Source: Alphaproteobacteria bacterium
GTDB taxonomy: Bacteria; Pseudomonadota; Alphaproteobacteria; Micropepsales; Micropepsaceae
DNA: 64,000 nt
Assembly: GCA_017983635.1 (NCBI GenBank)
Contig: JAGOBA010000013.1
Span: 1 to 64,000, forward strand
Direction of reading: 5' to 3'
Made by a program: the position numbers and the translations under genes. Position 1 is the stretch's first letter; the number at the start of each line of letters is the position of its first letter. The notes beneath the pieces are model-generated. The model did no database searches, had not been told where the DNA came from, and saw nothing but the letters and a program-made list of their open reading frames with translations. Of the stretch, positions 51,731-59,596 are shown piece after piece.

Positions 51731-52621
51731 CTACCGCCCCCCGCGCGGCCGGGGTCTGCGCGTGACGCGTGCGCCGCCGGAGCCCAACTCGTCGCCGCCG
51801 GCCGAAGCGCCGCTGGCGATCTCTTGCTGTTCGCCGCTCGCGTCGCGCATCAGCCAATCGACGGCTTCGTAGCAGGCGGTGATCCGCCGCGCCGACGGGC
51901 TATAGCGAAACTCCGCCGCCCCCGTGCCGCAACTCTGCGCGACGAGCGAGATCTCGTTCGGCAGGCTCACGAACTCCGAAATATCCTCGGCCGCTTCTTC
52001 AAGAACGCGGCTCTGGATCAAAAAGTTCCGCGCCTCGGCCAACGTGCCGGCGGCCGGTTGATAATCGATGCGCACGCGCGCGCCGGGTTCCGCCGGGGGG
52101 ATCATCGCGTCGCCGAACCAGTCCTCGAGATCGTCTTTCAGGGCCGCCACTTCCTCCGTGCAATTCACCGACGCGATCGAAACCGAGAACGCCTTCGCGA
52201 TCTGCGGATAGAGCGAAGGATTCGAGCCGTAGAGATAACAGGCAATGCGCGAAGCACGCTCCGCATCGTCGGGATAGTGCGGGCTCTGCGCGACACCTTG
52301 CTGAAGCTCGGCGCCGCGCATCCACCCCTGCATCGCGGCCCAGATGTCGTCGTCCTGCTCGGGCTCGTCCTCGTCGGGCAGCATCAGCCACGTCGCAATG
52401 TCGTCCGCGTCCTCTTCCGACGCGCGCCGGTCGCCGTGCTGATCGACATCAAGCACCTGATCCAAAATCATGTGCCCGACCTCGTGATAGGTCAGAAAAA
52501 GCAGATTGCCTTCCACATAAGCGGCCTGCCCGTCGTCATTCGGATCGAACGCATCGCTATGCGCCGTCGACACCAAAAGCGCCAGAATCGCTGCAGCCGC
52601 GGCAGCAAGCTTCAATTTCAT
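51731..52621 (-). CDS. DUF4344-type exported metallopeptidase-like protein
   Basis: A 296-residue protein with a signal peptide (KLAAAAAAILALLVSTAHS). HEVGHMILD is the zinc HExxH motif. A second acidic motif is EEDADDIATWLMLP, where E-x-x-A-D is expected for the third ligand. The pattern fits the DUF4344 family of putative metallopeptidases. Several cysteines and a basic, Gly/Pro-rich tail end the protein. The substrate is unknown. Confidence 0.72.
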   Translation of the reverse strand: MKLKLAAAAAAILALLVSTAHSDAFDPNDDGQAAYVEGNLLFLTYHEVGHMILDQVLDVDQHGDRRASEEDADDIATWLMLPDEDEPEQDDDIWAAMQGWMRGAELQQGVAQSPHYPDDAERASRIACYLYGSNPSLYPQIAKAFSVSIASVNCTEEVAALKDDLEDWFGDAMIPPAEPGARVRIDYQPAAGTLAEARNFLIQSRVLEEAAEDISEFVSLPNEISLVAQSCGTGAAEFRYSPSARRITACYEAVDWLMRDASGEQQEIASGASAGGDELGSGGARVTRRPRPRGGR

Positions 52622-52920
52622 CTGAAATCCCCATCCCGTTGCTGCGACTATGCCCAGTTCCCCAAACCCCGCGCAAGTTCCGCGCTCAGCCGGACCCTGG
52701 CACCACCGAGCAGGCGCGAGGCGAACGCGCCATCACGCGCCAAGCGGCCGCGTGAAGTGGCACATGTGGCGCAGGGGTCGGGCGGGTTTCGAACTGTGCC
52801 ACTTGTGCCGTTGCGGCGCCGGCCACCCAAGCAAACGTGCTGTTGAAGGCGGACCATCCGGACAGGGGTCGTGGTCCGTGATCGTTTTCGCGGCGCTGTC
52901 CGGCAACGCCGAGCTGCGCG

Positions 52921-54267
52921 CTAAACCGCCGCCGCGTGACGCGCCGCCTGGGGCTGCAGATAAGAATCGAAGACCGCGCAAACGAGGCGCAGGCCGGCAC
53001 GCGCTTCATCGGGAATGCGCAAGCGGTATCCATCGACGTCGACCAAGCCTTCCGCTTGCAGCGCGGCAAGACGCTCCCGCTCAACCGCGAAAGCGTTTGG
53101 TCCGCAATCATAGTCCGCAGCGATGCTGCTCAAATCGACCGCGAGATCGCACATCAGGCGTTCGATGATCGCGCGCCGCACCCGATCGTCCGCCGTCACG
53201 GCCCGGCCGCGCACGGTTGCCGGTTCGCCACGGCGAATCTTGCCGCGATACCCGGCTGCATCGGTGTCGTTCTGCGCATAGCCTTGCGGGAAGGCCGAAA
53301 TCGCCGAGGCGCCGAAGCCGATCAGCGCGGCGGCAGCATCGGTCGTATAGCCCTGAAAATTCCGCGAGAGCGTCCCCGTGCGCAGCGCGACCGCCATGGG
53401 ATCGTCGGCCCGCGCAAAATGATCGAGCCCGATCGGCGCATAGCCGTAAGCGATCATCGCCGCGTTCGCGGCATCGTATTGCTGCAGGCGTTCCTCGCCC
53501 CCGGGCAAAGTGGCGGCGTCGATCAGCTGTTGATGGCGTTTCATGTCCGGCACGTGGGCATAGCCGAAGATCGCCACGCGTTGCGGCGCCAGGGTTTGAA
53601 CCTCGTCGATCGTGCGGCGCACGTCGTCGACCGTTTGATGCGGCAGACCGTACATGAGATCGACATTCAACGCCGTAATGCCGGCATCGCGCAGCCGCTC
53701 CACCGCTTCACGCGTTTGAGCCATCGGCTGCCAGCGATTGACCGCCCGCTGAACCTGCGGATTGATGTCTTGCACGCCCAAGCTGGCGCGGGTGACGCCG
53801 GCCTGGGCGAACGCATCGACGACGTCCGCGCGCAAGGTGCGCGGATCGATTTCGACCGCGAACTCGGCCGAAGGCCGCACGTCGAAGCGGCCACGGATCG
53901 CACCGGCAATGCGTGCGATGTCGCGGGGGCTCAGCATGGTGGGCGAACCGCCGCCGAAGTGAATATGCGTCACCGGCCGCCCCTGCCCCAGGACCTCGCC
54001 CACCATGTCGAATTCGCGCAGCAACACGTCGACATAGGCGGCGATCGGCACATAGGAGTTCACGACGCGCGTGTGGCAGCCGCAGAACCAACAGAGCCGG
54101 TCGCAAAACGGAATATGGAAATAGAGCGACAGCGGCGCGTCGAGCGGGAGGTCCGACAGCCAGCCGTGGACCGTCGCCCCGCCGACGCCGGCGTTGAAAT
54201 GCGGCGCCGTCGGATAGCTGGTGTAGCGCGGCACGCGCGCCGAGAGCAGTTCGGATCTTGTGACCAT
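52921..54267 (-). CDS. hemN: Oxygen-independent coproporphyrinogen III oxidase (HemN)
   Basis: A 448-residue radical SAM enzyme of haem synthesis used without oxygen. ATG 54267 gives the family N-terminus (SARVPRYTSYPTAPHF). The iron-sulfur ligands are C55, C59, C62 with C64 also present (FCDRLCWFCGCHTR). The SAM region HIHFGGGSPTMLS and SLGVQDINPQVQRAVNR follow. The C-terminal HemN domain is complete. A near-consensus FNR box precedes it and cytochrome b561 follows upstream on the same strand, fitting low-oxygen control. Confidence 0.93.
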   Translation of the reverse strand: MVTRSELLSARVPRYTSYPTAPHFNAGVGGATVHGWLSDLPLDAPLSLYFHIPFCDRLCWFCGCHTRVVNSYVPIAAYVDVLLREFDMVGEVLGQGRPVTHIHFGGGSPTMLSPRDIARIAGAIRGRFDVRPSAEFAVEIDPRTLRADVVDAFAQAGVTRASLGVQDINPQVQRAVNRWQPMAQTREAVERLRDAGITALNVDLMYGLPHQTVDDVRRTIDEVQTLAPQRVAIFGYAHVPDMKRHQQLIDAATLPGGEERLQQYDAANAAMIAYGYAPIGLDHFARADDPMAVALRTGTLSRNFQGYTTDAAAALIGFGASAISAFPQGYAQNDTDAAGYRGKIRRGEPATVRGRAVTADDRVRRAIIERLMCDLAVDLSSIAADYDCGPNAFAVERERLAALQAEGLVDVDGYRLRIPDEARAGLRLVCAVFDSYLQPQAARHAAAV

Positions 54268-54301
54268 ACGGACAACTATGCCGGCCCGTGGTGACGCAGC
54301 A

Positions 54302-54315
54302 TTGATCCAAAACAA
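54302..54315. promoter_or_regulatory. FNR-like box before hemN
   Basis: TTGATCCAAAACAA matches 9 of 10 defined positions of TTGAY-N4-RTCAA, centred about 42 bases before the hemN start. It is weaker than the other boxes in the window. Confidence 0.4.
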
Positions 54316-54333
54316 GGCGACCCGATCAGGGCG

Positions 54334-54987
54334 TCAAGTGTTCGGCCGCTTGCGCCCCGTGATCATCGACAGGACCAAGCTTTCCTTATGGCTGATGCTG
54401 GCCACGACCACGCCGGCGACGTGGAAGACGATGAGAATCAGGGTCAGATTGGCGAACAGCTCATGCACCTCGCCCAGCGCGCTGTGTTCGCCCCGCTCCC
54501 GCCCCTCCGCCGCCTCGCCGTCATCCGCGCGCGCAACATCGAGCGTGGGCGCGGGCATGCCGCGATCGAGAACCAAACTGAGCGGCCCTTCGCCGTGCGA
54601 AGAGGCGAGTTCCGCCATGCCGGTGATGACCGTGCCCGAGAGCGCCAGCAACAGCGCGAACACCATCATCGCGCCGGCCGGCGAATGACCGAGATAGCGT
54701 TCCGCCTGACCGCGGAGCAGCGCCACAAGATAGGTCGTGGCCTTCAAGGGGCTGTAGGCGAAGTCGGCGAAGCGCGCGTGCGCCGGCCCGACGACACCCC
54801 ACGCAATGCGCGCCAAAACATACGCCCCCACGATGTAGCCCGCCCATTCATGCAGCTCCAGCGCCTCATCCTCCGTCACATAGGCGACGACAAACGCGAT
54901 CACCAAGGTCCAATGGCCGATCCGAACGAACGGATCCCAAACCGGAACGGTCTGCGGCGCAGGCGGCGTAACCGCCGAGATTGCCAT
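54334..54987 (-). CDS. Cytochrome b561 family protein
   Basis: A 217-residue protein with four hydrophobic segments. VWDPFVRIGHWTLVIAFVVA carries the first haem His, EWAGYIVGAYVLARIAWGVV the second region, and the last helices include a His near the end of the Glu-rich loop (VHELFANLTLILIVFHVAG). These di-haem proteins carry electrons at the membrane, often for cytochrome c partners. A perfect FNR/FixK box lies 70 bases before the start. Confidence 0.87.
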   Translation of the reverse strand: MAISAVTPPAPQTVPVWDPFVRIGHWTLVIAFVVAYVTEDEALELHEWAGYIVGAYVLARIAWGVVGPAHARFADFAYSPLKATTYLVALLRGQAERYLGHSPAGAMMVFALLLALSGTVITGMAELASSHGEGPLSLVLDRGMPAPTLDVARADDGEAAEGRERGEHSALGEVHELFANLTLILIVFHVAGVVVASISHKESLVLSMITGRKRPNT

Positions 54988-55050
54988 GCGTGGTCGTCCT
55001 TATGAGGAGGGCGCGAATACGCATTGCACGCCACAGCGGCGGTGGCGTCG

Positions 55051-55064
55051 TTGACCAGGATCAA
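55051..55064. promoter_or_regulatory. Perfect FNR/FixK box of cytochrome b561
   Basis: TTGACCAGGATCAA matches TTGAY-N4-RTCAA fully. With the usual -41.5 activation geometry the transcript would start about 29 bases before the gene. Confidence 0.7.
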
Positions 55065-55152
55065 GGCATTGGCAGCCTGAAGCGGCACAAGGGTCGGGCA
55101 CGCATTGCAATGCGCCAGTTGCCCCGCTTTCACGTCACTTCACTTACGATCG

Positions 55153-55251
55153 TCATGGCCGGGCTTGCCGCCTTCGCTAAAGCTATAGCGGCCGAGTTAT
55201 TGCCAACGTCGCCCGCCGTAGCCTTTGGCGTAGGCGGGACCCGGCCATGAC
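55153..55251. repeat. Dispersed palindromic repeat, copy 1
   Basis: Starts TCATGGCCGGGCTTGCC and ends GGGACCCGGCCATGA, so the termini are inverted repeats. About 95 bases are matched with small differences by the inverted copy inside 56430-56528. Confidence 0.75.
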
Positions 55252-55403
55252 GAGTCAAATTGCGCCGAAGCGACAACAGGTACGCTTATACGCAGATTCC
55301 CACCCTATCCAAAATCAGCGCCGAAAATAGCTGAAAGCGCCGAAGATGAAAAGAACAAATTGCCAACCAAATTGTCGCAGAGTATAAGAGAACGTGATTT
55401 TCG

Positions 55404-55494
55404 GTCTTGGCGTTCGGTCTTGGGCTTTGGTCTTGGCCCCGAGTCTTGGCCGACGGTCTTCACCGGGAGTCTTGGCCCTAAGTCTTGGGCGGCC
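55404..55494. repeat. Tandem repeat with 13-bp period, seven units
   Basis: GTCTTGG (one unit GTCTTCA) recurs at 55404, 55417, 55430, 55443, 55456, 55469 and 55482, exactly 13 bases apart. The trailing six bases of each unit vary, often C/G-rich. It lies about 75 bases before the gene starting at 55569. Confidence 0.85.
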
Positions 55495-55568
55495 GATGGG
55501 CGGAAAACGTGAGGACACGCGCCCCGTCCAAGACCAAACATCCCCAATCCCCACAAACGGAGACGCAA

Positions 55569-56261
55569 ATGGAAATTTCCTTCGGCCCCGCGCGCGCCTT
55601 AGACGCCGGTGTTTGGGCAGGCACGCTCTCGCCGGCCGTGGCGAAACGTTTGCCCGGCGCGCCGTTGAAGAGTGCGGGACCGCATGTGTTGGTGTTGCAG
55701 CAACCGGCGTGGAACGGCACGGAGTTGAAGGCGCCGTTCGACGGTGTGAGCGTGCTAGCCATTGGCGCGGGCGAGGCCGCGATCTTTTTGAGCGCGGCGC
55801 CAAGCGCGCCGTTTGAGCCCGCCGCGCGCGCCACCACGGCACTGCCAGCAACCGCGGCGCCCCAAGCGACCGCGCCAGACCAGGCAAGCCCAGGCCACAC
55901 CGGCGACGACAGCGCGTTCGTGGCCGAGTGCGCGCAACTGGGCACCGACATGGAGCGCGTGGGCAAAGCGCTGATCGCCCGCATCCGCGCGACCACCGAC
56001 GGCGCTTTGGCCCGCCAGACGAACCCGCGTTTGTTCGTGGAGACGCCCGACAATTTCTGGAGCGTCGAGATCCAACCCCGCCGTGGCGCGATCAAACTGG
56101 TCGTGCGCACAAGCGAAACCAAACTCCTGCGCGCCGGCCTCCCCTACGAACCCGAACGCCCGCCGTCCTACTGGGCGATGAAAATCTACGGCGACCAGGA
56201 CGTCGAAACGGCGCTGCGGTTTTTGGCGGTGGAGACGAAGGCGACGGCGCAGGCGACGTAA
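55569..56261 (+). CDS. Protein of unknown function
   Basis: A 230-residue soluble protein from ATG 55569 (GGAGACG upstream). An N-terminal region with GPHVLVLQQPAWNGTELKAP is followed by an alanine/proline-rich linker at about 78-110. The C-terminal domain holds FVETPDNFWSVEIQPRRGAI and KLVVRTSETKLLRAGLPY, a compact alpha/beta pattern. No family is recognised. It lies between two copies of a dispersed repeat and just after the 13-bp tandem repeat. Confidence 0.6.
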   Translation: MEISFGPARALDAGVWAGTLSPAVAKRLPGAPLKSAGPHVLVLQQPAWNGTELKAPFDGVSVLAIGAGEAAIFLSAAPSAPFEPAARATTALPATAAPQATAPDQASPGHTGDDSAFVAECAQLGTDMERVGKALIARIRATTDGALARQTNPRLFVETPDNFWSVEIQPRRGAIKLVVRTSETKLLRAGLPYEPERPPSYWAMKIYGDQDVETALRFLAVETKATAQAT

Positions 56262-56329
56262 GCACGACGGCACGATAGCGCCATCCCCCTTGTCGTCAGG
56301 GCGTCGTTCGTCGATACAAAAAAATCGCG

Positions 56330-56528
56330 TCATGGCCGGGCAAGCGTAGCGCGACCCGGCCACCCAGTGCGCGCACGTCCGTGCGCGCCGATGACTCATG
56401 CAAATCTAAGCCGCGCTGCCGCGCGACGACTGGGTGGCCGGGTCCCGCCTACGCCAAGGCTCCGGCGGGCGACGTTCGCAATACTCGGCCGCCGTAGCTT
56501 TAGCGAAGGTGGCAAGCCCGGCCATGAC
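56330..56528. repeat. Dispersed palindromic repeat, copy 2 (composite)
   Basis: Begins TCATGGCCGGGC and ends GCCCGGCCATGAC. The right half (about 56430-56528) is the inverse of copy 1, and the left half carries a second partial unit (GCGACCCGGCCACCCAG and its partner at 56430). It ends exactly at the truncated antiporter gene. Confidence 0.7.
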
Positions 56529-56990
56529 AAATTTTGGGATTTGGTGCTCCCCACTTTAGCGCGGCGCGCGCGCCCTGAAGCTGGAAGTGCTGGACGTGAT
56601 GCTGCACCTCGCCCACCAGCAGCGACAGACCGACGATCCCGTTACAGGCGATCATGACGGCGGCATAGACGGCATCGCGCGCCAGCCCCGCCTTTGCATC
56701 GGGTTCGACCAGCATGACCGACACGATGATCGCCACTTCGATGATGGTGACGGCAACAGCCAGGATCAACGTGCCGAACGGTTCGCCCACGCGGTGGGCG
56801 ACGACCTCCGCATGATAGACCGCCGCAAACACCAAGGCGGCCAGCACGAACCCCGCAACCACGACAAGCGGCGCCGTGAGATCGACCACGAACGCAAGCC
56901 CGAGCACACAGGCGCCAACGACCGGAACAACCCAAGACCAGCACGGAAGCGCGTGTCTCGACCTTCGTTCCGTTTCCGCGCAGAGCCCGT
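56529..56990 (-). pseudogene. Truncated calcium/proton antiporter (ChaA-like)
   Basis: Only about 150 codons of the N-terminal part remain. YHAEVVAHRVGEPFGTLILA, VAVTIIEVAIIVSVML and ARDAVYAAVMIACNGIVGLS are the conserved first helices, including the acidic ion-binding Glu in the GEPFGTLILAxxVTxIE motif. The frame runs into the dispersed repeat and stops. Upstream no start codon is obvious in frame (a TGA occurs near 57000). Repeat insertion probably removed the rest. Confidence 0.8.
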
Positions 56991-57201
56991 TTAGCGGTAC
57001 GGTTCACCGCCAACAAGTGCCAAGGGCAAACACCGGCGTCGAAGAAGCCGTATCGCGGACGCGCGGATCGCCGCCCCGGGAACGTAGACCCCACCTCGGC
57101 GGCAATAGCATCAGATAGCTTTGGCCCAAACCTGTGACAGCGCATGTAGATCAGCTCGATTACGCCGCCCATCATGCCGCGCCCGCCGATACCAACTCAT
57201 C

Positions 57202-58239
57202 TTACGCCTTGAGCCAACCCTTGTCCTTCAGCGCAACGAACGCGAGTCCGACCTGACGATCAGTAAAGCGCCGTTTGTAGTCGCTCCAAGCATGAACTCT
57301 AGCGACGGCTTCTTGAGGCGAGCGCGCTCCCTCACGGGTCGCAACCCAGTGAACCGTCGCCAACAGCTCGAGACCGAAAGGCGTTTCGTAACCTGAAACC
57401 AAGTCCCCAACGCGCGCGAAGCGCGCCCGTGTTTCCGAATCGTTAGCAAGAAATGCTCCGGCCTCTTCAACTGCACCGGGCACTAGCTTCAGCTGCTTGT
57501 CAGGCGCATCGCCGCCATCAGCATACCCCGATATCAGATGGCCCTCGACCGCGCGCAAAACATGCCGCAAGTTCTCCGCATACGGACCGTAGTGCGCCTT
57601 TGAATAGCTAAGCCTCAAGCGTTGCCCTGCCTCTTGCATGAAATACATCAGCTTGTGCACTTCAAGCAGAGTCACGAACGGATCGAGAAGCCCGCCGAGG
57701 TACCGATTGATTAACTCAACAAGGGCCGCACGACCAGACGTCATCTCGGGAACAGCAGTCGAAGGAGTGATTGCAACACTTCCAGCGTGAGGTTCGAAGA
57801 CAATGATTTCGACACCCGATAGGCGCCCTAGCTCAACCTCAATGCGCTTGCGAACCTCGGTCCACTCCAATCCACCGAGTCCTGCGCCCAGAGGTGGGAG
57901 TGCTATGGATCGAATCTTGCGCGCGCCGATCTCGTGCGCCAACGCCTTCAGCCCCGACTCAATGTCTTCGATCCTGCTCTTGCCACGCCAATGGCGCTTA
58001 GTTGGAAAGTTGATAATGAATTTCGGATTAGTCATCGTGCCGGTTTCGAAGACGAACATTCGGCCAGGCTGAACCTCGCTGCGCTCGCAAGCCGCTGCGT
58101 AAGCTTTAAAATTAGCCGGAAAAATCTCTTTGAATTGCAGCGCGACGCCACGCCCCATCACACCGACGCAGTTCACCGTATTAACGAGCGCATCTGCGTC
58201 GATTGCAAAGAGATTTCCTGTCCGATAGTCGACCATCAT
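57202..58239 (-). CDS. darG: DarG-like macrodomain antitoxin (DNA ADP-ribosyl glycohydrolase)
   Basis: A 345-residue protein. Residues about 1-150 are a macrodomain with the DarG signature: ALVNTVNCVGVMGRGVALQF, then FETGTMTNPKFIINFPTKRH and ALPPLGAGLGGLEW. Residues from about 170 match the DarG C-terminal domain (LEVHKLMYFMQEAGQRLRLS, then YGPYAENLRHVL). DarG removes the ADP-ribose that DarT places on thymidine in DNA. The usual darT gene is not adjacent on either side. Its ATG overlaps the upstream MmeI-like frame (ATGA) and the pair has an SOS box. Confidence 0.9.
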   Translation of the reverse strand: MMVDYRTGNLFAIDADALVNTVNCVGVMGRGVALQFKEIFPANFKAYAAACERSEVQPGRMFVFETGTMTNPKFIINFPTKRHWRGKSRIEDIESGLKALAHEIGARKIRSIALPPLGAGLGGLEWTEVRKRIEVELGRLSGVEIIVFEPHAGSVAITPSTAVPEMTSGRAALVELINRYLGGLLDPFVTLLEVHKLMYFMQEAGQRLRLSYSKAHYGPYAENLRHVLRAVEGHLISGYADGGDAPDKQLKLVPGAVEEAGAFLANDSETRARFARVGDLVSGYETPFGLELLATVHWVATREGARSPQEAVARVHAWSDYKRRFTDRQVGLAFVALKDKGWLKA

Positions 58240-59078
58240 CGCACCTGTCTAATAGTACCAATTCTTGAGTATCTGGACAGTAGGCCGGTGCGCGGGCGCG
58301 CACTGACGGCCGTGTTCAACGTCTCAAATAACTGCGCCAAACGCGGACCCGTATCGCTACCGTCATCGCGCGTGCCGTTAACGAGAAGATCAAGGAAGAT
58401 ATCTCGCGGGTCGAAGATGCCGGTGTCATCTGCAAACAGGCAGAAGACCAGGCGAACCAAAAATTGCTCCAAGTCGTGGCCGGCGTATCCCGACTCCTCA
58501 AGCGCGTCATGCAATTCGCCCATCAACTCGGATGCTTTGATATTGACGGGGTCTTGGTCCTTGAAAACGCGCCGCTCTAGGCCACGAACGAAGTTGAATT
58601 TTTCGACATGCTTAGCCAGTTCGCGGAGCGCGAACTTCGCTTCCTTGCCTTCATCGAGGTCATAGAGCTCGAAGGACTGGAAGTCGCTCACCAACAGGTA
58701 GCGCGGCAGATCGTCGGACCTCAGCGACGGAAAATAATCGAGAGCCTGCTCCTTCGCCTTCTTCAGGCTACGGCCCGCACTCTTTTGCTCGACGAGCAAC
58801 ACACCACGCCAGAAGAGATCAAGGAACCCGCGCTTGTTACCCAGGCGCTTGACCGGTTCCTCGTAAGCGGCCACTTGTCGCCGTTTGACGCCGAACACTT
58901 CGAAGAAGTCGTTATAGAAGCTTTGCGTCTCACCTTTTTCGTACCGCGCGCTCTTCCAATCCTCTGCGAACTTCGCAGCGCGGGCTTTGACTTCGTTTGT
59001 ACTTAGCAAGTGTCCGACTCCCGGGATGAACGGAACACCGTCAGTTAGCCTGGGTATCTGTGGCGCTCCAGCGGTCAA
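58236..59078 (-). CDS. Truncated MmeI-like protein: nuclease and spacer region only
   Basis: A 280-residue protein matching the first third of MmeI-type restriction-methyltransferases (VKARAAKFAEDWKSARYEKG, SFYNDFFEVFGVKRR, FLVRLVFCLFADDTGIFDPR). The nuclease triad is intact: D87, nine residues, E97-Q-K99 (motif D-x9-ExK). The methyltransferase and target-recognition parts are absent. After about residue 255 the protein ends in an unrelated short tail, and the stop overlaps darG. It could be a decayed restriction gene or a domesticated nuclease regulated with darG. Confidence 0.82.
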   Translation of the reverse strand: MTAGAPQIPRLTDGVPFIPGVGHLLSTNEVKARAAKFAEDWKSARYEKGETQSFYNDFFEVFGVKRRQVAAYEEPVKRLGNKRGFLDLFWRGVLLVEQKSAGRSLKKAKEQALDYFPSLRSDDLPRYLLVSDFQSFELYDLDEGKEAKFALRELAKHVEKFNFVRGLERRVFKDQDPVNIKASELMGELHDALEESGYAGHDLEQFLVRLVFCLFADDTGIFDPRDIFLDLLVNGTRDDGSDTGPRLAQLFETLNTAVSARPRTGLLSRYSRIGTIRQVR

Positions 59079-59122
59079 CGGCCTGCAAGTGGCGAGGGAT
59101 CGCCTTCATGCACATCTATGAT

Positions 59123-59137
59123 GTTCTATATTTGTTC
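59123..59137. promoter_or_regulatory. SOS (LexA) box before the MmeI-like/darG pair
   Basis: GTTCTATATTTGTTC is a perfect GTTC-N7-GTTC, the alphaproteobacterial LexA site. It lies 45 bases before the nuclease start on the opposite strand. Confidence 0.75.
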
Positions 59138-59189
59138 CAAAATCAAGTCCCACTGAGCTGCTAGAAGTGGTCATAATGTGAACGTTGAA

Positions 59190-59525
59190 GAAGCCACCAG
59201 GCACAATTCGAACGCCCCATCCCGTCATCGCCTCGATCTCGAAATCGCGGCCGACCTCGCCACCCTGTGCCGAACGCTGGCGCTCGGCACGCCGCACACC
59301 GCTCACCGGCGAACGGCCGGCGAACGAGCTCATCGAAGCCTTGCAAAGATAGAGGCACTCAAACCCCGGCTCATCACATTCAACGGCCTCAGCTTCGACC
59401 GCCTGGCTGCGCTATCGCACCATGGCGCACGCCTTGCCCGCGCCGGGCATCGTGTGCCGCGCCTATTACAACGCTCAAGTTCAGGAACATGCGGCAATCT
59501 CCGGATCGCACTTGTGAGTTTGTAA
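59190..59525 (+). pseudogene. Remnant of a PolB-like 3'-5' exonuclease gene
   Basis: Pieces in different frames line up in order: HPVIASISKSRP, then GERPANELIEALQR, then LKPRLITFNGLSFD. After a shift near 59400 it continues AWLRYRTMAHALPAPGIVCR, ending at a TGA at 59525. The FNG-x-x-FD followed by LRYRxMxHxLPxPG is the exonuclease II region of the predicted PolB-like exonuclease family. At least two frameshifts make it inactive. Confidence 0.6.
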
Positions 59526-59596
59526 CGCGCCCCTGACTCAAGCTCCGGATGATCGCCCAGATGCATGTTACTCCCGCCGCCGGCACACTGGCCCCC

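Noticed and set aside
55404-55494. CRISPR array
   Set aside because: The unit is 13 bases, far too short for repeat plus spacer, and no cas genes are present.
57202-57700. darT toxin gene next to darG
   Set aside because: No DarT-like frame was found on either side or strand within the window.
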